Source: Chloroflexota bacterium (lineage in GTDB: Bacteria; Chloroflexota; Anaerolineae; Aggregatilineales; Phototrophicaceae). From it: a DNA stretch of 64,000 bases. Where the stretch lies: contig WTGO01000024.1 in the NCBI GenBank assembly GCA_011523515.1, forward strand, positions 1 to 64,000, read 5' to 3'. Below the pieces are notes generated by a model. It was not told the DNA's origin, did not search any database, and saw nothing but the letters and a program-made list of their open reading frames with translations. This document shows positions 52,895 through 61,161 of this stretch, piece after piece; positions within the stretch are counted from its first letter, which is position 1, and each line of letters starts with the position of its first letter. The position numbers and the translations under genes were made by a program.

Positions 52895-53860
52895 TCAGCG
52901 CACGATGTCGGCGTCGGGCCGGTCGAGCAGGTCCTCTAATTCGGCGCGAGTTACATACACGGCATCGCCATAGTGCGTGAGGCATAGCGCGGCAGTTAGA
53001 ACACCGTAGCGCAAGCCTTTGAATAGATCGCCCTGCAGCCAGCCGTGCAAAACACCCGCGACCATGGCGTCGCCGGCGCCGATGCGGTCGATTACCTGAA
53101 TGTTCTTGGCCGACTCGATACGCATGGACTGGCGATCCCAGGCGATGATGCCCTCGCTCCCCAGCGAAGTAACGATGGCGCTGGCCGCCGTTAAGTCACC
53201 GAGCTGACGGACGATGTCTTCGGGAGCGCCCGAAAACCCGTACATGCGCTCGGCATCGCCGCGGGCGAAGAACAGCAAATCGACCGCCCCCAGGAAGGGC
53301 GCGATCGCTTCAGCCGCCTCGTCCGTTGTCCAGATGCGGCTGCGATAATTCATATCAAAGCTGATGAGAATGCCGGCGGCTTTGGCCCGGTCGACCGCTT
53401 CGGCCAAAATGGCGTTTATCGACGGCGACAGCGGCACGCTCAAGCCGGAGATATGCAGCAGTCGCGTATCCAGCAGATACTCCCAGTCGATGTCATCGCG
53501 GGTCATGTTGACAAAGCAGGTGCCCTTACGATCGTAGTAGACCTGCGTGCCTTGGGGCGGTGTACCGAATTCAACATAGTAAATCGCCAGGCGCCCGTTT
53601 TCAGACCAGACCAGGGCCGACAGATCCAGCCCGGACTGCGCGTATTCGTTCGCGACTCGCCGTCCGAAAGGATTGCTGGGCAACGCGCTCACCCAGCCGC
53701 AACGCCAGCCCAAGCGCGCCAACAAACTCGTGACGTTCGCTTCGGTGCCGGTGACATTAACATCCAGCCGCGTTGCCCGTTCCAGATGCGCCCCCAAGGG
53801 CACACTGTATCGCAGTTGGCCTTCGCCGATTGTGGTCACATCAAAGCGCGGTATCGTCAA
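52895..53860 (-). CDS. PfkB family carbohydrate kinase in the ula-type operon
   Basis: Ribokinase-fold kinase of 321 residues. The C-terminal anion-hole/catalytic motif is 'DRIGAGDAMVAGVLHG' (Asp as base) and the N-terminal Gly-rich sugar-binding segment is in 'LDVNVTGTEANVTSLLARLG'. It is most like 2-keto-3-deoxygluconate kinases in layout. Its first 20 bp overlap the end of the UlaE-like gene, so it is part of the same transcript. In the absence of a PTS, this is the only candidate in the cluster for creating the phosphorylated substrate that UlaG-, UlaD- and UlaE-type enzymes need. The true substrate must be shown by experiment. Confidence 0.9.
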   Translation of the reverse strand: MTIPRFDVTTIGEGQLRYSVPLGAHLERATRLDVNVTGTEANVTSLLARLGWRCGWVSALPSNPFGRRVANEYAQSGLDLSALVWSENGRLAIYYVEFGTPPQGTQVYYDRKGTCFVNMTRDDIDWEYLLDTRLLHISGLSVPLSPSINAILAEAVDRAKAAGILISFDMNYRSRIWTTDEAAEAIAPFLGAVDLLFFARGDAERMYGFSGAPEDIVRQLGDLTAASAIVTSLGSEGIIAWDRQSMRIESAKNIQVIDRIGAGDAMVAGVLHGWLQGDLFKGLRYGVLTAALCLTHYGDAVYVTRAELEDLLDRPDADIVR

Positions 53861-54701
53861 TTAACCCACCTTCCAGCATCTTGCCAACGACCCATTGCCT
53901 CGCGGCTGCGATCAATTCCATCGAGTCGGGCCGATTGTCATTCCACATCTCAATCAGTACCGGCCCGCGAAAGCCGAGCTCCGCCAATTTGCGAAAGGCA
54001 GCGACAAAAGGAACGACCCCCTCGCCAAATGGCACCCGCCGCGGCTCGCCCGGTCGCGAATCTTTGACATGAACGCCGATGATGTGACCCTGCCCAATAC
54101 CCAGCTCGTCGCCAACATCGAATCCATGCGCGGCCAGGTTGCCGATATCAGGATAAATCTGAAACCATGGCGAATTCAACGCTTCGACATGGCGCATAGC
54201 GCGGCTGATCGAATCAACCACGTTGGCGCCCTCCATAGTTTCCACACCCAACATGACGCCGGCCTCGCTCGCCCACGGTATCCCCTGCGCCAATGACTCC
54301 AAATAGCGCCGCTCGCTGCCGGCGTCGCTAGCGCCATAATAATCATAATAGCCGGCGATCTGTATGATGCGGACGCCCAGGTCCAGGCTGAAGTCAATCG
54401 CCTTTTGCAGGAGATCCAAGCCCTTGCGCCTTGTAACCGGATCCGCGCTTCCCAGCGCCAGCGCTCGATGCGCGCTCAAGCACATCGTCATCAAGGGTAC
54501 GCCGCTTTTGTCGGTCGCATCACGCAAGCGCCTGCGCTCGGCTTTCGTCCAATCCAGGCGCGCCTGCCGTTCCGCGCTTTCGTCGCAGGAGAGCTCGACG
54601 AAGTCGAAGCCGACCTGCCGCGCCAGATCCAGCCGCTCATACCAGTCGATATCGAGTGGCAGAGCCTTTTCATAGATGCCAAGAGGAAGCGCTGTCGGCA
54701 T
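53841..54701 (-). CDS. ulaE: L-xylulose-5-phosphate 3-epimerase (UlaE/SgbU family)
   Basis: TIM-barrel epimerase of 286 residues that converts L-xylulose 5-phosphate to L-ribulose 5-phosphate. The N terminus 'LPLGIYEKALPLDIDWYERL' and the run 'VGFDFVELSCDES' match this family closely. The four metal ligands are visible: Glu in 'MLGVETMEG', Asp in 'QIYPDIGN', His in 'IIGVHVKDS' and Glu in 'VLIEMWNDN'. ATG 54701 is chosen over 54743 because homologues start at this helix and it leaves a 5-bp gap from the preceding decarboxylase gene. It overlaps the kinase gene. Confidence 0.92.
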   Translation of the reverse strand: MPTALPLGIYEKALPLDIDWYERLDLARQVGFDFVELSCDESAERQARLDWTKAERRRLRDATDKSGVPLMTMCLSAHRALALGSADPVTRRKGLDLLQKAIDFSLDLGVRIIQIAGYYDYYGASDAGSERRYLESLAQGIPWASEAGVMLGVETMEGANVVDSISRAMRHVEALNSPWFQIYPDIGNLAAHGFDVGDELGIGQGHIIGVHVKDSRPGEPRRVPFGEGVVPFVAAFRKLAELGFRGPVLIEMWNDNRPDSMELIAAARQWVVGKMLEGGLIDDTAL

Positions 54702-54706
54702 AGCTA

Positions 54707-55378
54707 TTATGAATTTTGCGCTGGTGCGGCGAAAGCGCTGCAAATCGCTCGCTGAAATGAAGCTGCCGCCCCCGCCGGGTTAGCAGCGTTGCGGATTGCA
54801 CGGCCGGAGATGAATATGTAGACGGGAATCCCGGCAAAGGTTGACACATCGTTGACGCCCACGCTTCCGGCTACGGTCACGCGGTATCCCATGTCCGCCA
54901 GTCGTCGGATATTGTCCAGATCCGCCCTGCCCCAAGCGAGCTCGCCCTGCGCCTCAGCATCGCGGCTGCGGTGGATGATGGCCTGGTCGATGCCGATCTC
55001 GCGCCAACGCGCGGCCTGCTGCCAGGTCCAGCCGTCACTCAACTCAATTTGCACATCGCCGCCCTGCTGCTGCGCCACATCGTAGACGACTTCCGCGGTT
55101 GACGGCGCCGCGCCGCTCACCACACTCACCCAATCCGCGCCAGCCTCAAACGCCATCTTGGCGATGATTCCACCCGCTTCGGCAATACGGACATCGGCCA
55201 GGATGGTCTTGTCCGGAAAGAGGCTGCGGATGACGCGAACCGCGCCCATGCCCTCGGACAAGCAGAGAATTGTGCCGACTTCAATGATATCGATATGAGG
55301 CGCCGCTTGCTGCAAGGGGGCGAGCGCGGAAGGCAGGTCAAAGGTATCCAGAGCAAGTTGCAGCAGCGGTTTCCGCAT
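54707..55378 (-). CDS. ulaD: 3-keto-L-gulonate-6-phosphate decarboxylase-like protein (UlaD/SgbH family), variant active site
   Basis: OMP-decarboxylase-suprafamily barrel of 223 residues, very similar to E. coli UlaD: 'HIDIIEVGTILCLSEGMGAV', 'GGDVQIELSDGWTWQQAARW', 'IIHRSRDAEAQGELAWGRAD', 'YIFISGRAIRNAANP'. The metal Glu and the His-Arg pair of the active site are kept. The hallmark D-x-K-x-x-D motif, however, reads 'LADVRIAEAG': Lys is replaced by Arg and the second Asp by Glu. The Lys is thought to stabilise the enediolate in this family, so activity may be changed. Neighbours (UlaG, UlaE, kinase, transporter) still argue for this pathway. It lies 6 bp after the permease gene. Confidence 0.88.
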   Translation of the reverse strand: MRKPLLQLALDTFDLPSALAPLQQAAPHIDIIEVGTILCLSEGMGAVRVIRSLFPDKTILADVRIAEAGGIIAKMAFEAGADWVSVVSGAAPSTAEVVYDVAQQQGGDVQIELSDGWTWQQAARWREIGIDQAIIHRSRDAEAQGELAWGRADLDNIRRLADMGYRVTVAGSVGVNDVSTFAGIPVYIFISGRAIRNAANPAGAAASFQRAICSAFAAPAQNS

Positions 55379-55384
55379 GGAGGC

Positions 55385-56296
55385 TTATCCCTTTACTGCG
55401 CCGGCCGTCATGCCGGCGATAATCTGCCGCGCCGCCACAAACGTCAGCACCAGCGGCGGTATGACGATCAGCGTGCCCATCGCCATGATGCGCCCCCACT
55501 GCACCCCCTGCTCGGTCAGGAAGAGCGTGATGCCGACCGGCAGGGTGCGGGTATTGCGGTCGGTCAATACCAGCGCCAGCAGAAATTCGTTCCAGGAAAT
55601 GCGGAAGGTGAATATCGCCGCCACCGCGAGGCCGGGCCGCATCAAAGGGAAGATGACCCGCGTGAAAATCTGCCACTGCGACGCGCCGTCAACGGTAGCC
55701 GCTTCTTCAATTTCGGTGGGGATCTGGCGCAGAAAGCCGATCAACAGCCAGATGGCAAAGGGCAAGTTCAGCGCGGTATAGAAGAGCGTCAAGCCAATGC
55801 GGCCGTCGACCAAACCTTCCGCGAACAAGTAGGGATCGGGATTCTCCAGCTCATACAAGAAGGGCGTGGCGTCGATCAGATCGAACAGAAACAATTCCCA
55901 GTTCAGCCACAATATGAAGATGGGAATGGCCAGAACAGCCGGCGGCACCATGCGAATGATCAGGGTGAAATACGCGATCGGCGATCGGCCCGGGAACTCC
56001 AGCCGCGCCAGCGCGTAAGCGGCCATCCCGGCGACCAGCAGCGACAGCACTGTCGACGCCAATGACACAATGATCGAATTGCGCAGGAAGAGATCGAATT
56101 TGTTTTCAAATACGTGCGTGTAGTTGTCGAAGGTAGGCTGGAATATCCACATCGACTCCCCGGACATGATGTCCACTTGCGTTTTGAACGACGTGACGAA
56201 CATCACGATGATCGGTCCCAAAGCGAGCAGCGCAAGAAATATCAAGACCGCATACTGCAGAACAGTCGACCGGTTTAGGCCATTGATCGCGTTCAT
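55385..56296 (-). CDS. Sugar ABC transporter permease (MalG-like, CUT1)
   Basis: Permease of 303 residues with six helices. The EAA loop 'EEAATVDGASQWQIFTRVIF' is standard for carbohydrate uptake type 1 systems. It follows the MalF-like gene by 24 bp and precedes the decarboxylase by 6 bp. No dedicated ATPase gene occurs in the operon; CUT1 systems often share a common MsmK/UgpC-type ATPase encoded elsewhere. Confidence 0.95.
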   Translation of the reverse strand: MNAINGLNRSTVLQYAVLIFLALLALGPIIVMFVTSFKTQVDIMSGESMWIFQPTFDNYTHVFENKFDLFLRNSIIVSLASTVLSLLVAGMAAYALARLEFPGRSPIAYFTLIIRMVPPAVLAIPIFILWLNWELFLFDLIDATPFLYELENPDPYLFAEGLVDGRIGLTLFYTALNLPFAIWLLIGFLRQIPTEIEEAATVDGASQWQIFTRVIFPLMRPGLAVAAIFTFRISWNEFLLALVLTDRNTRTLPVGITLFLTEQGVQWGRIMAMGTLIVIPPLVLTFVAARQIIAGMTAGAVKG

Positions 56297-56320
56297 AAAG
56301 CGAGCGCCATTTCACTCATG

Positions 56321-57217
56321 TCAGAAATCCGCTCTTTCTTTCAGGGGATTGGAAAACAGCAGCAGAATCAGACTGAGCACCAGCATGATGAACATGAGCA
56401 CGACAGCGATCGTCGAGGCATAGCCCAAGGTCTGCGAGGTAAAGGCCGTCTTGTAGATATGCAATGACAAGACCTGTGTGCTCCGTCCCGGGCCGCCGAA
56501 GGTCATGATGAAGATCACCTCCAGGGCGCGGAAGACATCGATGAGGCGCATCAGGATGGTCACCAGCAAGATAGACCGCAGCATCGGCACCTTGATGAGA
56601 AAGGTCATCTGCCACCAATTGGCGCCGTCGATGCGCGATGCCTCCAAGACTTCTGATGGCAGCGCCTGCAAGCCGGCCAGCAGGATGATGAAGATGAAGG
56701 GCGTCCACTGCCAGATATCGGTAATGACGATGGAGAAAAACGCCAAATCCGGGTTGCCGAGCCAAGTTTGAGCCGGTATGCCGATCAGCCCCAGATAGTG
56801 GTTGATCAGCCCGATACGACCATCGAGGAGATAGCGCCAGATCAAGCCAACCGCGACCGGCGACACCATCAGCGGCAAGATGAATATCGTCCGGAAGACC
56901 GCGGCGCCTTTGATCGGCTTCTCCAGAAGCAAGGCCAGGCCCATGCCGATCACCAGCTCGGCGACTAGAACGACGGCCGCAAAGCGCAGTGTGACGCCCA
57001 CCGACGAGCGCACATGATCATCATCCACCATGCGCTCATAATTCTCCACGCCCACGTAGTCGCGGTCCGACCAGCGTGAACCCATCGAGAGGCGATTGAA
57101 GCTGAGCTCAAAGGTGTTGATCAGCGGGACGACAAGACCAAGCAAGAATATGATGATCGCGGGCAGCAAGAATAAGGTTGCGATCCGTATCTGTCGTAGC
57201 TTGAATGAAGATTGCAT
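56321..57217 (-). CDS. Sugar ABC transporter permease (MalF-like, CUT1)
   Basis: Permease of 298 residues; first helix 'IATLFLLPAIIIFLLGLVVP', EAA loop 'LEASRIDGANWWQMTFLIKV'. It pairs with the MalG-like protein and lies 77 bp after the binding-protein gene. Part of the seven-gene ula-type operon. Confidence 0.95.
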   Translation of the reverse strand: MQSSFKLRQIRIATLFLLPAIIIFLLGLVVPLINTFELSFNRLSMGSRWSDRDYVGVENYERMVDDDHVRSSVGVTLRFAAVVLVAELVIGMGLALLLEKPIKGAAVFRTIFILPLMVSPVAVGLIWRYLLDGRIGLINHYLGLIGIPAQTWLGNPDLAFFSIVITDIWQWTPFIFIILLAGLQALPSEVLEASRIDGANWWQMTFLIKVPMLRSILLVTILMRLIDVFRALEVIFIMTFGGPGRSTQVLSLHIYKTAFTSQTLGYASTIAVVLMFIMLVLSLILLLFSNPLKERADF

Positions 57218-57294
57218 GTAAGTATCCAGAATAATGCGCTAGGTGGGGAGCCGCACTTCGGCCCCCCAATCGTTAGTCTAGCGCGTTTGCGGCG

Positions 57295-58665
57295 CTACAT
57301 ATCCATGCTGGACCAGCCGTAGTAACCGGCGCGTTCCATTTCGGCCCGCATCTCCTCGGCCGCTTGCGCCATAGCTTCTTCGGCGGTCATGTTGCCGGTG
57401 GCGAATTCCGACACATACACACCCAGGATCGGGGCATTCAGCGCGCCCCATTCGGGGATCAGCGGACGCCAGTTGGGGTTGGCGCATTCAAGCTGTTCCA
57501 CGACCACGGTGTATTCCGGAAACATCTCTTGCAGCTCGGGATCTTCCAGCGTGGACACGCGGCCCGGGTCAGCGCCGATCAGCGCCAGCTGACGGTCGAT
57601 ACGCGGGCTAGTCATCCACTGCATAAAGAGGAAGGCCGCTTCTTTGTTGGCGGAGTTGGAGGGGATGCCCATAGCGAAACCACCGGTCTCCGACAGACCA
57701 CACTCGGCATCGCCGACCTTGGGATGCAAGGCGTATCCGACCTTGCCGTCTATCAGCGACTGATTGGGATCGCGCGTCATGGCCGCAATCTTGTGCGAGT
57801 CGACGTAAATCGCCGAGTCGCCCTGCAGGAAGGCATTGGCCTGATCGCCGAAACCGTTCGCCTCGACGCCGGGCGGTGAATTCTCCATGATGGTCTTCAA
57901 GGCGCGCAGCGAAGCGATGGCTTCGGGCGATTCAACAGCGGGCTCCCAATTCTCGTCGAAGATCGTGCCGCCGTAGGGACTCAAATGCAGCAGCCAGCCG
58001 TGTACAATCTGGTGCCCGGCCGCGCCGCGGCTGGTCATGCCATAGACGCCATCAACATTTTCCGTGATGTAGGCCGCAGTTTCGAGCATATCGTCGTAGG
58101 TAACCGGCACGTCAAGCCCGTGTTCTTCGAAAATGTCCGCCCGGTAGGCCATGATGCTGGTCTCGGCGCCGAAAGGCAGGCCATACAGCGCTTGGGTCGG
58201 ACCTGGCAGGTAGGCGTTGGTGCCGCCGACGACGCCGCCCGTCTCGGTCCAGGCAGCCACCAGATCATCGGGGTTATAGCTGGGATCGGCCAGCGCGGGA
58301 TTGACGAAGAAATTGGCCAGCGGCTCGAGGTAGCCGTTGATGACGTATTCCGACTTGGTGAAGACGACCCAGGCGACCACATCATATTCACCCGTGCGCG
58401 GCTTCTGCAATTCGACTTCCTGCGCCGGCTTCATCGCCTGGTATTGCAGGAAATCGACCTCAACATTGATGCCGGTTTCCTCCTCAAATTGCGGAATGAG
58501 CGTAGCGGCCTGGTTAAAGTGGTAAAGCGATGGCCAACTGACGACGATCGTATCGCCGCGATAGGGGGCATACGGATCAAACGCGTCTTGCGCTTGCGCC
58601 GCGTTGCCGAATATCGCCGTCAACAGCAAGATGACAAGTACCAAAGTCGCAGTCCTCTTCTTCAT
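57295..58665 (-). CDS. Extracellular sugar-binding protein family 1 (CUT1)
   Basis: Exported binding protein of 456 residues. The signal peptide (about residues 1-25, 'MKKRTATLVLVILLLTAIFG' followed by NAAQAQ) precedes a typical SBP_bac_1 body ('LIPQFEEETGINVEVDFLQY', 'VDSHKIAAMTRDPNQSLIDG', 'FLFMQWMTSPRIDRQLALIG'). Two acidic C-terminal helices complete it. It delivers the substrate of the ula-type pathway; L-ascorbate or a related aldonolactone is inferred only from the enzymes around it. Confidence 0.94.
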   Translation of the reverse strand: MKKRTATLVLVILLLTAIFGNAAQAQDAFDPYAPYRGDTIVVSWPSLYHFNQAATLIPQFEEETGINVEVDFLQYQAMKPAQEVELQKPRTGEYDVVAWVVFTKSEYVINGYLEPLANFFVNPALADPSYNPDDLVAAWTETGGVVGGTNAYLPGPTQALYGLPFGAETSIMAYRADIFEEHGLDVPVTYDDMLETAAYITENVDGVYGMTSRGAAGHQIVHGWLLHLSPYGGTIFDENWEPAVESPEAIASLRALKTIMENSPPGVEANGFGDQANAFLQGDSAIYVDSHKIAAMTRDPNQSLIDGKVGYALHPKVGDAECGLSETGGFAMGIPSNSANKEAAFLFMQWMTSPRIDRQLALIGADPGRVSTLEDPELQEMFPEYTVVVEQLECANPNWRPLIPEWGALNAPILGVYVSEFATGNMTAEEAMAQAAEEMRAEMERAGYYGWSSMDM

Positions 58666-58715
58666 GTCAGTTCTCCTATCTAATATTAAGCGCTTGAGCC
58701 TTTACTAACGAAACT

Positions 58716-58727
58716 TGACAAGTGTCA
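58716..58727. promoter_or_regulatory. Palindrome TGACA-AG-TGTCA (candidate operator)
   Basis: Lies 51 bp upstream of the binding-protein start, in the 147-bp gap after the UlaG-like gene. Same arms and spacing as the pair at 20550-20577 upstream of the ribose-type transporter, suggesting one regulator acts on both transport operons. Confidence 0.45.
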
Positions 58728-58812
58728 GTACCCATTCCTTTCTCTTTGCCATTTCAGCAGCTTTAACATTCGCAATCCACCCTCCGCACGCCGCGCGCTT
58801 CAGTAAGCTTGG

Positions 58813-59874
58813 CTAAAGCATGGACTTGTAGGGCAAGTCCGGCTCGATTGCGAAGACATCTTCGAAACCGCGCCGATGGTTGTAGATGACCTTGTCTTTG
58901 TCCCCCGGATAAACGTATTTGCCGCCGACTTGCCAAATGAAGGGCTTGAATTTGTATTGCAAGCGATCTTTTCGCATCCCCCACAGGACCAGGATCTCGT
59001 TGGGATCTGCCTGGAAATTTGTCCAGATATCGTGATGAACCGGTATGACCACCTCACAGTTGAGACATTCCGCCATTCGCAGCAGATCCAGCGAGCCCAT
59101 CTTGTCAGTGATGCCGCGTGGATTGTCGCCAAAGTTGCCCAAGGCCACGTGTATGTCGTGATCGTTGCCGTGCTTGGCAAACCAGTTGGAGTAATGAGAA
59201 TCGGAGGCGTGATAGAGATTGCCGCCGCTGGTCTTGAAGAGGTAGTTCACCGCGCGTTCGTCCATCTCCTGCGGCATCTTGCCCTTGAGTATTATTTCGG
59301 GCGGCGCCGTGACCAATTCGGTTCGATCAAAAGAATCCAGCACAACAATATTGATGTCCCCGATCGTCACCTCGTCACCGGGCTTCACCACCATACAGCG
59401 CTCACGTGGCACCCCCCAACCCACCCACTTGTCGACGCAGGTTTGGGGCCCGATGAAGGGTACGGACGGGTCGCAGTTTTGCACGATAGCGGCGGCAACA
59501 TTGACATCAATGTGATCGCTGTGGTCATGCGTGGCCAAAATCGCGTCAACTTGGCGAATGGCGAAGGGATCGAGCGGCACGATGGCGTTGCGCAGATTCG
59601 GCTGCACCATCTGTACGCCGCTGGCGCGCTGGTGTTGATGGCGGTGGCGCATCCATGTCTCGGCTTGGGTCCGCTTGCCGGATTGCACCCAAAGATCGAT
59701 GCATAAGTGCGTACTGCCGGCCGACTTGAGCCAGATGCCGCAGCAACCGAGCCACCACATGGCAAAACTGCCCGGCGCTACCGCCTCCGCTTCAATCTCT
59801 TCATTGAGCCAGGTCCCCCATTCCGGGAAACTGCTCAATATCCAGGATTCTCGATTGATTTCGTCTATCCGCAT
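58813..59874 (-). CDS. ulaG: L-ascorbate-6-phosphate lactonase (UlaG family)
   Basis: Metallo-beta-lactamase-fold lactonase of 353 residues that opens L-ascorbate 6-phosphate to 3-keto-L-gulonate 6-phosphate in the cytoplasm. It matches E. coli UlaG nearly end to end, for example '[20 protein letters not shown]', '[19 protein letters not shown]', '[20 protein letters not shown]' and '[20 protein letters not shown]'. The metal site H-x-H-x-D-H is intact ('[10 protein letters not shown]'), and the distal His residues are in '[10 protein letters not shown]'. ATG 59874 gives the standard N terminus. It is the first gene of the minus-strand operon and faces the SorC regulator. Confidence 0.95.
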   Translation of the reverse strand: MRIDEINRESWILSSFPEWGTWLNEEIEAEAVAPGSFAMWWLGCCGIWLKSAGSTHLCIDLWVQSGKRTQAETWMRHRHQHQRASGVQMVQPNLRNAIVPLDPFAIRQVDAILATHDHSDHIDVNVAAAIVQNCDPSVPFIGPQTCVDKWVGWGVPRERCMVVKPGDEVTIGDINIVVLDSFDRTELVTAPPEIILKGKMPQEMDERAVNYLFKTSGGNLYHASDSHYSNWFAKHGNDHDIHVALGNFGDNPRGITDKMGSLDLLRMAECLNCEVVIPVHHDIWTNFQADPNEILVLWGMRKDRLQYKFKPFIWQVGGKYVYPGDKDKVIYNHRRGFEDVFAIEPDLPYKSML

Positions 59875-60069
59875 TCACACCCTGGGTTCAGATTTACTTG
59901 CGAGCGAAGCGCCACCACCCGCGTATCCTTCCAGCACTTCTGCTTTCAATATTAACGAGAAGCGCCATTCGCGCCACTAATCTGAGAAAATGTGCAGAAC
60001 TGCCTGGAAACTGCTACAATTGGCGGAAAATCACTAAATTCAAGTGAGAAAATTTCGCTAGCTTGCACA

Positions 60070-60081
60070 CAATTGCAATTG
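60070..60081. promoter_or_regulatory. Palindrome CAATTGCAATTG and TGAGAAAAT direct repeats upstream of the SorC gene
   Basis: The perfect 12-bp palindrome CAATTGCAATTG lies directly before the GGGAG ribosome binding site of the regulator. Two direct repeats of TGAGAAAAT (59983-59991 and 60045-60053) occur in the same divergent region. Any of these may be the site of SorC autoregulation and control of the ula-type operon. No factor is proven. Confidence 0.35.
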
Positions 60082-60092
60082 GGAGTGTACAT

Positions 60093-61058
60093 ATGGGTAT
60101 TCCCGCATTTGACAGCAATCGTCAAGCACTGTTGGAGGTCGCGCGGCTTTATTATGAACAGGACCTGACGCAGAGCGAGATTGGACGCCAGTTGAACCTG
60201 TCGCGCTCTACGGTTTCGCGCATGCTGCAGCGCGCTCGCGAAAGCGGCATCGTATCCATAACCGTCAACTACGATGTCGCGCGTGATCATGCTTTGGAAG
60301 AGACATTGAAGTCGGCGTTCGCCTTGCGAGAGGTCAGGGTGCTGAGCAGCGGCAAGCGCTCGCTCGACTCAATGCTAAACGGCATCGGCAAACTCGGCGC
60401 CAACCTGCTGGAAGCGTCCCTGGGCGACAACAGCACACTGGGCCTGTCTTATGGTCGCTCGCTGGCCAACACGGTTGAGCAGGTGCGGCCGCGACAGAGC
60501 GAGAGCCTTACGGTGGTGCCGGTCATCGGCGCCCTGGGTTCGGACAATCCGCTGATAGAGGGCATTGATCTGACCCGGCAGCTGGCGACCAAACTCGGGG
60601 CCAGGTATCGCTATCTGCATGCGCCCCTGCTGGTGGAAGACAGGCGGACGCGCGACCTTTTCCTGCAGGAGCCGACGGTCAGCGATGTATTGCAGATCGC
60701 GGCCAAAGCCAACACGGTTCTCATCGGCATCGGTTCATTGCAGGCGGAGTCGTCCGGAATCATTTGGACTGGTTACATCACTCGCAAAGAGCGGGATTGG
60801 CTGCATAATATCGGCGTAGTCGGGCATATGTGCGCGCAGTTTTTTGATGTTAGCGGGAAAATTCTTGACATCGGAATCAATCAAAGGTCGATCAGCATTG
60901 GTTTGGAGGCGCTCAGCCGGATCGACAATGTGATCGCCGTCGCCGGCACGACGGACAAAGCCAGCGCCATACTCGGCGCGCTGAACGGCGGCTACATAGA
61001 TTCCCTCGTCACGGACGACCGCGCCGCGCGTCAAGTACTTGAATTAATGAAGTTATGA
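60093..61058 (+). CDS. SorC family transcriptional regulator, divergent from the ula-type operon
   Basis: Regulator of 321 residues. Helix-turn-helix 'DLTQSEIGRQLNLSRSTVSR' (about residues 24-43) and a SorC effector domain ('LGLSYGRSLANTVEQVR', 'VVPVIGALGSDNPLIEGIDL', 'VIAVAGTTDKASAILGALNG'). ATG 60093 follows GGGAG; the upstream in-frame codon at 60063 is not preferred. The divergent arrangement with ulaG makes it the likely controller, in place of the DeoR-type UlaR used by enterobacteria. The effector is presumably a pathway sugar phosphate. Confidence 0.91.
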   Translation: MGIPAFDSNRQALLEVARLYYEQDLTQSEIGRQLNLSRSTVSRMLQRARESGIVSITVNYDVARDHALEETLKSAFALREVRVLSSGKRSLDSMLNGIGKLGANLLEASLGDNSTLGLSYGRSLANTVEQVRPRQSESLTVVPVIGALGSDNPLIEGIDLTRQLATKLGARYRYLHAPLLVEDRRTRDLFLQEPTVSDVLQIAAKANTVLIGIGSLQAESSGIIWTGYITRKERDWLHNIGVVGHMCAQFFDVSGKILDIGINQRSISIGLEALSRIDNVIAVAGTTDKASAILGALNGGYIDSLVTDDRAARQVLELMKL

Positions 61059-61161
61059 TCGCGCTCGCGGACGGGGTCACCGAAACAGCGCAGGCGCTCA
61101 GCGCCGCTTATTAGCCAAGCGCCCAAAGCAGAGATTCGCTTCTGCGCCGATTCCGGACAGA

